From Paracrocinitomix sp040880585 (lineage in GTDB: Bacteria; Bacteroidota; Bacteroidia; Flavobacteriales_D; Crocinitomicaceae), in assembly GCA_040880585.1 (NCBI GenBank), contig JBBDID010000044.1:30111-94110 (forward strand): 64,000 nt of DNA, given 5' to 3'. Shown one piece after another: positions 18,411-27,271 of this stretch. Each line of letters begins with the position of its first letter. Position 1 is the stretch's first letter. Made by a program: the position numbers and the translations under genes. Under the pieces are notes generated by a model that saw only the letters and a program-made list of their open reading frames with translations, was not told the origin of the DNA and did no database searches.

Positions 18411-19292
18411 TTAATTATTTTCTGCAGGCTTCAAATAATGCTTCATGACCCAGGCAAAAAACCAGGTTGAAAAGAAAGAAAAACTGGCATAAAGAACTGC
18501 CATCAATTCCATTTTTTGGTTATCCAATAATTGGGCAGCAATAAAGATAGCCAGAGCACTATTTTGTAAACCCATTTCGACAGCAATGGTATAACTGCTT
18601 TCATGATCAATTTTCATTGATTTGGCAACATAAAACCCCATCAGCATAGTGATCAGGTTAAATATCACTAATGGAATGTAAAGATGTAAGTTATTTTTAA
18701 AAGCAACAATTTGATGTCCTTCATCTGCAAAAATAACGATCAAAAACAGGCCAATTAATAAAGCAGGCATAATATAACGCAAAGGTTGCTTTAAGTTTTC
18801 GGTGAATTGTTTAGAAGTGAATTCATTGAGTGTGATACCCAGAAGCACAGGAATAAGAACCAGCAACAGGATTTCCTGAGTGACTTTATAAGGAGAAAGG
18901 ACAATACTCTCAGATTCGCCCATAAATAATTGCAAGGCGATACTTATATAGAGGGGAATGGTTAATAAAATGATAAAACTGTTGAAGGAAGTAAGAGAAA
19001 CCGAAAGTGCAACACGTCCCTTTAACATATGTGTCACTAGATTAGATGAGGTTCCGCCGGGAGCAGATGCAATAATGATCATACCTACTTTGTAAACCGG
19101 ATCAATTGGCCAAAAATAAATGAGTAAGAATGCAATGATCGGTAAAAGGATAAGCTGACAGACCAAGCCGGTTATAACCGCTTTGGGTTTGGTGATAACC
19201 ATTTTAAAATCACTGAATTTTAAACTAGTACCAATCCCAAACATGATCAATCCAATACCAATTGGCAGTAAAATATCAGATAAACTATCCAT
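18411..19292 (-). CDS. Bile acid:sodium symporter family (BASS/NTCP-like) transporter
   Basis: A 293 aa inner-membrane protein with nine or ten hydrophobic helices. FGIGTSLKFSDFK near the N-terminus, ASAPGGTSSNLVTHM near residue 80 and VEMGLQNSALAIFIA near residue 240 are family hallmarks. The last two correspond to the crossed helices and sodium/substrate site of ASBT-type transporters. The substrate is likely an organic anion (pantoate, 2-oxoacid or other carboxylate in bacteria; bile acids are improbable). It lies between the second T9SS operon and the esterase; the 106 bases upstream show no other feature. Confidence 0.9.
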   Translation of the reverse strand: MDSLSDILLPIGIGLIMFGIGTSLKFSDFKMVITKPKAVITGLVCQLILLPIIAFLLIYFWPIDPVYKVGMIIIASAPGGTSSNLVTHMLKGRVALSVSLTSFNSFIILLTIPLYISIALQLFMGESESIVLSPYKVTQEILLLVLIPVLLGITLNEFTSKQFTENLKQPLRYIMPALLIGLFLIVIFADEGHQIVAFKNNLHLYIPLVIFNLITMLMGFYVAKSMKIDHESSYTIAVEMGLQNSALAIFIAAQLLDNQKMELMAVLYASFSFFSTWFFAWVMKHYLKPAENN

Positions 19293-19398
19293 CCATGCAA
19301 ATTAGATTACAAGAATACGCAAAAAACGGCTTGAGAAAATAAGCAGAAGTGATTGAATGAACTATAAGGTCAGAAAAAAAGAAATCCTTATTGACTAT

Positions 19399-21513
19399 TT
19401 AATCTTGTTCTAAAACAAAGAAAGCAGTTCGTCTGTTACGTTGATGGTATTCTTCAATCAGATCTTTATCACTAAGTGATTTGATATAATCCGGAGTTAG
19501 AGTGACGATATTTCCATCTTTATCCGGGACTTCAGCGGGCATGGTTTCTCCATACCCTTTGGGAACCAATCGATCCATAGGAATACCATTTTCGATCAGA
19601 TAATTCACAACAGATTGGGCTCTTCTTTGAGAAAGATCCATATTATAGCTGTCACTTCCACGCATATCTGTATGTGAGCGAATTTCGATCTTTAAATTGT
19701 TATTGAGCTCCAAAAATTCAATCAATTTATCGAGGATTTTTTTTGATTTTGGACGCAAATTAGCACTGTCAAAATCGTATTCAATTCCTTCTATGGTAAT
19801 TTCTCCTTCAGGAATTTTTTCTAAATAAAAGTCTTGTGTGTAGACACGAGAATCTGTGATCCCTCTGGTAAATACAATAGCTTTATCAGCAAAGTAATCT
19901 TTCTTATTTGCTCTTAAAAACAATTCCAAATCGGGAACTAATTCATGTTCGTAGTACCCATTTTCGTCAGTCTGGATCTCAAAATGATCCCATTTATAGC
20001 TAACGTCTTTGAATTCAATGCTGGCGTTTGGAATGATTTCGTCGGTAGCCATATCAAAAACATATCCCTGAATTTTGAACTCTAGTTCAGGGAGCTCAAC
20101 GTTAAATATTTTGTAACAATGAGAGCATAAATCTTTAAAAGTGGAGTCACACTCGGTACAGTTACTTCGGTTAGAGGACATAAATCCAAATCTCAAATTA
20201 TTGTCCACAACAAAATAAGCATCATCATTTTCAGAGTTAATAGGTAATCCCATATTTTTAGGTATGCTGAAGTTTCCGGCGCTATTGTCAAAGCTACTTT
20301 TAAAGACATCTAGCCCCCCGATTGTTTCATGACCGTCAGAACTGAAGAATAGAGTCAATGATTTTTGGTGATAAAAAGGAGTTTTTTCATCAAATTCTGA
20401 ATTAACAGGCTTGCCCAGATTTTCAGCTTCTTCAATCGGTAAGCCGTTTTCATCAATTTTTATACGCCAGATGTCCAATCCTCCAAATCCTCCGGGTCGG
20501 TCAGATGAGAAATACAACCATTCACCATCCGCTGTGACATAAGGGTTAATACTCTGACAGCTATCTGTATTCACCAGAGAATCAAGTTTTTGCGATTCAA
20601 AAAATCGCATACCGATTTCTCTTGCTACATAAATATGCTTTTGCTTTCGGTTTTCATCACTCCATTTCGTGAAAAAAATAGCATTCCCGTTATTAAAGCA
20701 GCCGGAAGCTTCATGCGCTGAAGAATTTAGAGGTCGACCAAAATTTCTGGGAGCGTTCCATGTGTCAGATCCTTCGTCTCGATCTGTCCAGTAGAGATCC
20801 AACAAATAACTGGATTCTTGTTGCTCGGGATCTAGAATTATACCCCCATCTCTTGCACTGGCGAAAACCACTTTATCAGGACTATGCCAGTAAGACACAC
20901 CGAAAGATGCAGTTCCCTTATTAAATACAGCAGTATCCTCAATATTTACTTTTATATCCGGATCTTCTTCTACTTTTAAGGCGTAGCTACAACCGGTCAT
21001 GTCCTGTAAACTTCTTTCCAGTAATTCATCTGAAGTACCCTCTAAAGAAATAAAATGATCGTATGCTTCAAGGGCTTCTTTGTATTTCCCTTGCAACATA
21101 ATGGAGTTGGCTATATAGTAGTAGTCATCCGGGTATTCTTTTGTTTTGGCAGATTCCTGAAAATAAGTTAATGCTCTTCCATAATCATGGGATTTGCGAT
21201 AACACATAGCAATTTGGTGTCTGGTGTACGCCTCAATACTTACTTTCTTTGTGTCTGTGCTGTCAGTATTTTTAGAAGTCGGTTTCTTTAACTTCTGGTT
21301 GGATAAAGTCGCTTCATAGGGAAGTATCATAGTCGATAAACCTAAAGAATCATCTAATACCATATTGTAAAGCCTCAAGGCTGATGGGAAATCATTCTTT
21401 TCGTAATAAAAATCGGCTTGATACAACCATACTTTTTTTGATTGAGAATAACCTTGAAAGGCAGTTGTCAGAACCAAGCCGATCAAAAAGACTTTTTTAA
21501 TAACTGCCATCAT
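19399..21513 (-). CDS. PorE-like T9SS-associated OmpA-family protein, copy 2
   Basis: A protein of about 704 aa with the same architecture as the 6.5-8.7 kb gene: signal peptide ending FQGYS-Q, TPR-like region with YRKSHDYGRALTYFQESA, PD40 propeller (WLYFSSDRPGGFGGLDIW), CarboxypepD_reg domain (IQGYVFDMATDEIIPNASI) and OmpA domain (RSHTDMRGSDSYNMDLSQRR). It ends with the shared tail YHQRNRRTAFFVLEQ. The C-terminal half is nearly identical between copies, while the TPR and propeller regions have diverged. A CxxC-x7-CxxC cluster (NCTECDSTFKDLCSHC) follows the propeller. The start is ATG 21513, overlapping the SprF stop by four bases (ATGA); the frame opens 12 bases further upstream. It is the last gene of the second T9SS operon. 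Confidence 0.87.
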   Translation of the reverse strand: MMAVIKKVFLIGLVLTTAFQGYSQSKKVWLYQADFYYEKNDFPSALRLYNMVLDDSLGLSTMILPYEATLSNQKLKKPTSKNTDSTDTKKVSIEAYTRHQIAMCYRKSHDYGRALTYFQESAKTKEYPDDYYYIANSIMLQGKYKEALEAYDHFISLEGTSDELLERSLQDMTGCSYALKVEEDPDIKVNIEDTAVFNKGTASFGVSYWHSPDKVVFASARDGGIILDPEQQESSYLLDLYWTDRDEGSDTWNAPRNFGRPLNSSAHEASGCFNNGNAIFFTKWSDENRKQKHIYVAREIGMRFFESQKLDSLVNTDSCQSINPYVTADGEWLYFSSDRPGGFGGLDIWRIKIDENGLPIEEAENLGKPVNSEFDEKTPFYHQKSLTLFFSSDGHETIGGLDVFKSSFDNSAGNFSIPKNMGLPINSENDDAYFVVDNNLRFGFMSSNRSNCTECDSTFKDLCSHCYKIFNVELPELEFKIQGYVFDMATDEIIPNASIEFKDVSYKWDHFEIQTDENGYYEHELVPDLELFLRANKKDYFADKAIVFTRGITDSRVYTQDFYLEKIPEGEITIEGIEYDFDSANLRPKSKKILDKLIEFLELNNNLKIEIRSHTDMRGSDSYNMDLSQRRAQSVVNYLIENGIPMDRLVPKGYGETMPAEVPDKDGNIVTLTPDYIKSLSDKDLIEEYHQRNRRTAFFVLEQD

Positions 21514-22505
21514 AATCGCGGACAAATTTTAACCGTTTTCTTATCTTTTTTCTGATGCATGTAAGTAAAAGAAATTTCAAAACCACCTCTGTAAGAAGAT
21601 GCAATAGCTAACTTAGAAAGGTTTACGTCATAACTTACTTTGGCAATATAGTTGGCTTTTTTAGCTCCTATTGAAGCAATGAAAGCATCACGATTTCTAA
21701 AAGTAAGACCTCCCAATATGTAAAATTCACTAGGCTTAAGATAGATTCCGGCATCTACCGCAAAAGTAAGTTCGGTAAATGGTTCTTGATACATAAAAAG
21801 CACCTTTGGGATCAGGTAAAAGGTTTCTGTGATATTGATTCTGGTTCCGGCGTGTGCATAAAACCGCATGGGGAGTTTATTATTGGCGCCATACCAGGAT
21901 TCGTTAGGCGTTAATAAATTAAAGGCAGAAATTCCTAAAAAGGGATTTAATCTTGTCTGCTGTTTGGCATAGTAATAAAGCAGGCCGGCGTTTAGTTCAG
22001 GAATAATAAAAGCTTGCTCATTAAATGTTTCACCACTTGCCAAACCGTTGTCAAACCCTCCTCCATTAGTCGTTGTGTATTGACTATTATAGGTATGCAG
22101 TTGGTATTCTACCCTTTTTTGTGTCAACCCACCTTGTACACCAAAGGTAATATTATGCGCCCTTCTTTTATCTAAAGAAATAGTATAGCCAATAGACCCG
22201 ACACCTTGCAATGCATTGAAGTTTCCTATCCCTGCCCGGTAATTTACAATTTGCGCACCAAATCCCCATTTTTTGTAGGGCACATCAAAACTTATCAAGG
22301 CTGTATTATAGGCCTTATAGTTAACAGAACTCCATTGATTTCTGTACTGACCGTGTATTCGCCATTGTCCGTCAACCACACCTGTTAGTGCAGGGTTTAA
22401 ATACATGGGTGCTGCATCATACATGGACAAATGCCAGTCTTGTGCTTTCAATCCATTTAACGAAAAACAGCAAAATAGTAATAGATATAGCTTTTTCAAT
22501 CTCAT
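21510..22505 (-). CDS. PorP/SprF-family outer membrane protein, copy 2
   Basis: A 331 aa SprF-like outer-membrane protein. The signal peptide ends LNGLKA-Q and is followed by the family start QDWHLSMYDAAPMYLNPALTG and a YRNQW segment. Barrel-like strands continue to the C-terminus. Its ATG overlaps the stop of the upstream adhesin by one base (TAATG) and its stop overlaps the PorE-like start (ATGA), so the three genes are translationally coupled. It is closest to the SprF at 8657-9646, and each of these two sits next to a similar CHU_C tail (GDVSLIR or GDVTLMR). Confidence 0.9.
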   Translation of the reverse strand: MRLKKLYLLLFCCFSLNGLKAQDWHLSMYDAAPMYLNPALTGVVDGQWRIHGQYRNQWSSVNYKAYNTALISFDVPYKKWGFGAQIVNYRAGIGNFNALQGVGSIGYTISLDKRRAHNITFGVQGGLTQKRVEYQLHTYNSQYTTTNGGGFDNGLASGETFNEQAFIIPELNAGLLYYYAKQQTRLNPFLGISAFNLLTPNESWYGANNKLPMRFYAHAGTRINITETFYLIPKVLFMYQEPFTELTFAVDAGIYLKPSEFYILGGLTFRNRDAFIASIGAKKANYIAKVSYDVNLSKLAIASSYRGGFEISFTYMHQKKDKKTVKICPRL

Positions 22506-25500
22506 TATCGCATTAATGTCACGTCTCCTTCTTCAATGAATTCATTCCCTCCCGGCATAATTACAGTATACGTCCAGGAATAGACCCCAATTGGAGCAAG
22601 TTGTCCTTCAAATGTACCATCCCAACCTTCGTGGTTGATATCAGTTGTTTCGTAAACTAATTGTCCCCAGTTATTAAATATTTTAAAGTCTACCGCATCA
22701 AAAGGTCCTCCTCGAATAAGGTAAAAGTCGTTTTCACCATCTCCATTTGGTGTGAACGCAGTAGGAAGGGCCGGCTCAAGTATAATTTGAATTAATTTTT
22801 TCGTTGTATCTGTACATCCTGCTGTATCTGAAACAGTAAGCGTTATTTCGTAAGTGCCACCGTTTGCGTAGGAGTGGACTTCATTCTGACTAAATCCGCC
22901 AATTCCGTCTCCAAAATCCCAAAACCAAGTGGTAATAGGTCCATCAGTTGACTCATCTGTAAAAAAGACATTTTCCAACGCTAAAGCAGGAACCGGACTA
23001 ACAGAAAAGACAGCTGTAGGACCGGCTAATACTTGAATGTCTTGAGAAATTGTGCCTACACACCCTGAATCAGAAGTGACTTCCATTTCAACAGGATAGC
23101 TACCTGCATTTCCAAAAATAAAGGACGGATTTTGTATAGTGCTGGAGCCTGCTCCATTGTCAAAATCCCAACTGTATGATGCGATACCACCTGAGGCAAT
23201 AAAAGTTTGATCTATAAATTCAACTGCTTCATTTTCGCAGGCAGATGAGTGTGAAAAAGCAGCTACCGGTACCGGATTTACAGTAATTGAACGAGATGTT
23301 GTGTCAAAACAACCATTTGAGGCACCTGCAATCAAGGTAACAATAAAATTACCGGAAGATGTATAATTGTGAATAGGGTCTGCTGCAATTGAAGTACCAG
23401 CATCACCAAAATCATATTGCCAACTGTTAATACTTCCATCTGTAGTAGTAGATTGGTCAAAGAACTCTGTATTTTCACCTAAACAAGCAGATGAGTTGGT
23501 AAATTCAGCAATAGGAGCAGCTTTGTAAGTTATAGTGATGGTGTCATCATCTGCTAAACAGCCAAAATCTGCAGAAGAAGTAAGGATAAGGTCTACAGTT
23601 CCACTACTCAAATCCAAAGTTGAGGGATAGTAAAAAGTGGTAAGCAGGTTATTATTAGGGTCAAAATATCCTGTACCTGTGGATGACCAGGAAGCACCTA
23701 AAGCAGTACCGGACAGTGTGCCGTTAAGAGCTGCCGGCTCATTGGCACAGAAATCCTGATCAATTCCAGCAAATACTTGAGGAGGTGCAACAAAAGTAAG
23801 GATCAATGAATCTTGCTCTACCGGACAAAATCCACCATTGGTTTCCAGGTAAATAGTAAGTGATCCACCAACAGTATCTGACGGAACTATATTATAGGTG
23901 GTATTAAGTGAACTGGGATCAGTAACTGACCCGCCACCTGCAACTGTCCATGTAGTAGAATAGCCTGTTGTAACTGTACCATCCAGATCAATTGTCGGGA
24001 CGTTGGCACATAAAGAGTCTTCAGTGAGGATATTTACAATAGGTTTATCCAAAATACTAAGTTGTAAACTGTCGGATACAGCCAGACAATTTCCATTATT
24101 AGTGGAGGTTAATACTAAGGTGATAGATCCTGAAGCTGTATCAGCCGCACTGATCAAATAATCGTTTGCCAAATTAAATTCTGAAGGATCAAAAGCGCCT
24201 GATCCTGAAGTGGTCCACACTCCGGTAGCTGTAGGGCCACTAACTACACCATTAAGGGCCACTTCCGGGTCACTTGAACAAGTCACAATATCAGCACCTG
24301 CGACAACTGAAGGAGATTCAGTAAAATATAATATAACAGTATCCTCATCATTTGGACAAGAAAAGAAACTTCCGCTTGAAGTAAGGTATAATACAACGCT
24401 ATCGTTAGCCAGATCAGTAGGAGAGGGAGTGTAGGTAGTATTCAAATCAGCTACATCATCAAATGATCCTCCAAAACCCCCCGACCAGGTAGAAGCAAGG
24501 GCATATTGAAGTGTTCCACTAATCGGAATGGCACCTACGTTATTTTTACAATAACTATCGTCAGTCCCGGCCGATACAGAAGGAGACTGAATAAACTCTA
24601 CCTTCATGGTGTCATAACGGGGATCACAATTACCCGTAGATTGTAAAACAAAAGTTAAGTACCCTTGATCATAATCACTTTGAACCGGATCGTAAGTAGT
24701 TGATAAGTTAATTGGATTATTCAGCGTTCCCGTACCATCCAACACACTCCATATTCCAGTTGATGCGCCACCGCTCACACTTCCGTCTAGGTTGATAATG
24801 GATTCTGCACTACAAAGTGTTGTATCTTCTCCGGCATCTACAATTACTCTCCGCAAAAATGGAGAAATATAATGATACAAGCAACCAGTTGTTGCTCCTC
24901 CATTGATAATACCTAAAGAGAAAAAGTCACTGGAGTTGATTAATAAATTAGCTGAATTTACAGGAATATCTGTCGTATTATAAGCAATTTGAGCACCCAT
25001 CCAGGCACCACCTGTTCCAGGTACCGGATTAAAATCACCGGCTTGGACTAAAGTGGGGTCGCCGTTTAAGGTAAAGTTGCCCTCTGAACCTGACGGAACA
25101 ACTATATCTAACAAAAAGCTTTGATCATTTGTTCGGGTAAAACTTACTTGATCTGAACCTGCACAATTCAATGGTGGAAGTAAAGCTTTCCCCAATTCAC
25201 AACCGTATCCGGACATGTGTAATAAGTATACATTTTTGTCGGCGGAAACTGATGTCAATTGTTCTGTAATACTGTATTGATAAGTGTCTCCCTGATTAAT
25301 AATTTGAGTTGTAGTGGTTATTCCATTATCTATTGTAATGGTCGTGAAGTTTTCAACTGCAACTACAAATATTGATTCATCAGAACCTGCATTTAAGAAT
25401 CCTTTATTGACAATGTAGTCTTTTCCAATCACATCCGTAGGTACAATTTGGTCTCCCATAAGGTCAAAGCACCCGCCACCACCAGATGGGTTTACAGAAT

Positions 25501-26248
25501 CATCATTGACTGTTACAGAGACAGGTTTGTCCGAGACAACAATCGAGCCAGCTAAACTACTACCGGGATTACTGGTTGTCATTACCAGGTTTTCACAAGT
25601 GTAAGATTGCCCTGCCTGTGGTAGAAATACTGAATACGTTACATCAGCAGGGTGACCTCCAATTACATCACAACGGGGCGTGATGTAAATGGTGGTATTA
25701 TCTTCAGTTGCTACAACAGAGAAATATTGCTTTGGTTGAGTAATATCACCATCTCCGTTTCTGTCTGAAGTTAAAAACCGATTGTCCCAGAGCGTTTGAA
25801 AGGGCGTGACAAACTCATATCCCATACCATTTTGACCTTTAAGAGAGTATGTTTCAGGGTTATTTGAGCTTCCATTATCCGGAGATGATATAAAATCATA
25901 AACAACAATAATGGGAAAATCAGATTCAATTTTAAATCCCCAATTCAATACCATATCAGCCGGTTTACTCTCAAGTGTGTTAACTAAATGAGAGACATAT
26001 TTAGAAAATAGTGTATTTGCCGGAACAATAAATGTAGTGTCATATGTATGAGCAGGCTGGTATAGCCTAATAGTTGTTGCATTGGCAAAAGTTGAAAAAT
26101 GAAAGGCCATTGGTTGATTCTGATCGTGATCTGGAGTCACCCATGGCGCTGCAAACCAAAAAGCTGTATCAATTTGAGCCCTTGCCTCTTGCGTCCCTGT
26201 TGCAAACCAAATACCAATTGTTAATATGATTAATTTAATACACTTCAT
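22505..26248 (-). CDS. Giant surface protein: IgGFc-binding-like N-domain, Ig/PKD repeats, T9SS type B C-terminal signal
   Basis: A 1247 aa secreted protein. The signal peptide ends at about residue 24 (EARA-Q). Residues about 28-460 resemble the IgGFc-binding N-terminal domain: FWFAAPWVTPDHD, PETYSLKGQNGMGYEF, TTIYITPRCDV, MGDQIVPTDVIGKDYI, LHMSGYGCELGKALLPPL. Five or six modules of the kind VDAGEDTTLCS... SGGASTGIW follow (about 460-890), then three PKD domains (WQYDFGDAG, YSWDFDNGAG, WFWDFGDGIGG). The type B CTD ends the protein (PTAFTPNGDGENDF... GWDGTFEG... EEGDVTLMR). The IgGFc name reflects a eukaryotic mucosal protein; a mucin- or glycan-binding role here is only an inference. It follows the SprF-3 gene by 15 bases and overlaps SprF-2 by one base. 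Confidence 0.9.
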   Translation of the reverse strand: MKCIKLIILTIGIWFATGTQEARAQIDTAFWFAAPWVTPDHDQNQPMAFHFSTFANATTIRLYQPAHTYDTTFIVPANTLFSKYVSHLVNTLESKPADMVLNWGFKIESDFPIIVVYDFISSPDNGSSNNPETYSLKGQNGMGYEFVTPFQTLWDNRFLTSDRNGDGDITQPKQYFSVVATEDNTTIYITPRCDVIGGHPADVTYSVFLPQAGQSYTCENLVMTTSNPGSSLAGSIVVSDKPVSVTVNDDSVNPSGGGGCFDLMGDQIVPTDVIGKDYIVNKGFLNAGSDESIFVVAVENFTTITIDNGITTTTQIINQGDTYQYSITEQLTSVSADKNVYLLHMSGYGCELGKALLPPLNCAGSDQVSFTRTNDQSFLLDIVVPSGSEGNFTLNGDPTLVQAGDFNPVPGTGGAWMGAQIAYNTTDIPVNSANLLINSSDFFSLGIINGGATTGCLYHYISPFLRRVIVDAGEDTTLCSAESIINLDGSVSGGASTGIWSVLDGTGTLNNPINLSTTYDPVQSDYDQGYLTFVLQSTGNCDPRYDTMKVEFIQSPSVSAGTDDSYCKNNVGAIPISGTLQYALASTWSGGFGGSFDDVADLNTTYTPSPTDLANDSVVLYLTSSGSFFSCPNDEDTVILYFTESPSVVAGADIVTCSSDPEVALNGVVSGPTATGVWTTSGSGAFDPSEFNLANDYLISAADTASGSITLVLTSTNNGNCLAVSDSLQLSILDKPIVNILTEDSLCANVPTIDLDGTVTTGYSTTWTVAGGGSVTDPSSLNTTYNIVPSDTVGGSLTIYLETNGGFCPVEQDSLILTFVAPPQVFAGIDQDFCANEPAALNGTLSGTALGASWSSTGTGYFDPNNNLLTTFYYPSTLDLSSGTVDLILTSSADFGCLADDDTITITYKAAPIAEFTNSSACLGENTEFFDQSTTTDGSINSWQYDFGDAGTSIAADPIHNYTSSGNFIVTLIAGASNGCFDTTSRSITVNPVPVAAFSHSSACENEAVEFIDQTFIASGGIASYSWDFDNGAGSSTIQNPSFIFGNAGSYPVEMEVTSDSGCVGTISQDIQVLAGPTAVFSVSPVPALALENVFFTDESTDGPITTWFWDFGDGIGGFSQNEVHSYANGGTYEITLTVSDTAGCTDTTKKLIQIILEPALPTAFTPNGDGENDFYLIRGGPFDAVDFKIFNNWGQLVYETTDINHEGWDGTFEGQLAPIGVYSWTYTVIMPGGNEFIEEGDVTLMR

Positions 26249-26263
26249 ACGCTCCTCTTTTTA

Positions 26264-27271
26264 TTAATCATCTTTCTTTTTATTTTCTTCAAAGATACTG
26301 TTATTCAACTCTTCGTCTTGTTCATCTAAAGAAGGTTTCTTAGATGTTGTTTGAAAAGAAAGCATAATTTCATGTGTCCCTGAATTGTATGTTTTGACAG
26401 CCCCTAATGAGTAATCAAAAGCATAACCAATTGTGAGACGATTTTTTAGTTTTACACCTAGTGACACACCCACAGCATCTTCTGTTCTATAGGTTAAGCC
26501 CAACCAGTACTTTTTGTCATAAGTAGCACGCAACATGACACTACCTTGAGGAGTTAAGGGAGCTACATAATTGACCATTAAAACAGGCATTAATTCAAAA
26601 TCTTTTTTCTTTTTAATAGGTTTTCCATCTTCATCTAAAGGAACTTTCTTCTTTCCGTTGACCAGCCATTTATAACCTCCTATTACCGTGTAATGTTTTG
26701 AAAGACCGTCATTGAATCCTGTAAATTCAATTGCTGCACCTAAAATGTGACGCATAGACATCATAACGAAAAATTTGTCGCTATACAGATTTAAACCTGC
26801 AGAAAGGTCGAGAGCTCCTGTAGATAATACTCCGGTACTTGATAAAACATTGTCATTGGCATCAGCCAATTGAGCGTCGTACAGCCTAATATTGTATTGT
26901 TGATACCCCGGACGGATACCCATTCCTAATCTTACTTTTTCTCCCAGTTTAACATGGTAAGCATAATTTAATAAGAACCCTGTATTAGAAACCAACCCAC
27001 TTCGATCATTAACAATTGAAATACCATAGCCATGTTTTCGTTTATTCTTGATTGAGCCGTAGTAATTTCCATAGATGGTTACCGGTGCATCATCAAATCC
27101 AACCCATTGTGACCTGAAGCCAATATTTGCATAATGAACATCCTTACTCCCTGCAATAGCAGGGTTATAGTAGTAGTCGTTCATTAAAAAATTAGTAAAC
27201 ACGTGTTGTTGCTGTGCTTCCATTTTGAATGACAACAATACTATGACTGATATGGTGACAATTCTTTTCAT
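26264..27271 (-). CDS. PorP/SprF-family outer membrane protein, divergent type (copy 3)
   Basis: A 335 aa outer-membrane protein of the classic SprF/PorP subtype. After a signal peptide (ending KMEA-Q) comes QQHVFTNFLMNDYYYNPAIA, then GFRSQWVGFDDAPVTIYG and a barrel. Unlike copies 1 and 2 it has a charged C-terminal tail (EENKKKDD). The start ATG overlaps the adhesin stop as TAATG, so it is coupled to the 27271-30726 gene. It is clearly a different subfamily from the other two SprF proteins here, matching the different type B tail of its partner. Confidence 0.9.
   Translation of the reverse strand: MKRIVTISVIVLLSFKMEAQQQHVFTNFLMNDYYYNPAIAGSKDVHYANIGFRSQWVGFDDAPVTIYGNYYGSIKNKRKHGYGISIVNDRSGLVSNTGFLLNYAYHVKLGEKVRLGMGIRPGYQQYNIRLYDAQLADANDNVLSSTGVLSTGALDLSAGLNLYSDKFFVMMSMRHILGAAIEFTGFNDGLSKHYTVIGGYKWLVNGKKKVPLDEDGKPIKKKKDFELMPVLMVNYVAPLTPQGSVMLRATYDKKYWLGLTYRTEDAVGVSLGVKLKNRLTIGYAFDYSLGAVKTYNSGTHEIMLSFQTTSKKPSLDEQDEELNNSIFEENKKKDD

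Noticed and set aside
19293..19398. Possible RNA gene or terminator between the PorE-like gene copy 2 and the BASS transporter
   Set aside because: No hairpin plus T-run or conserved RNA pattern is visible.
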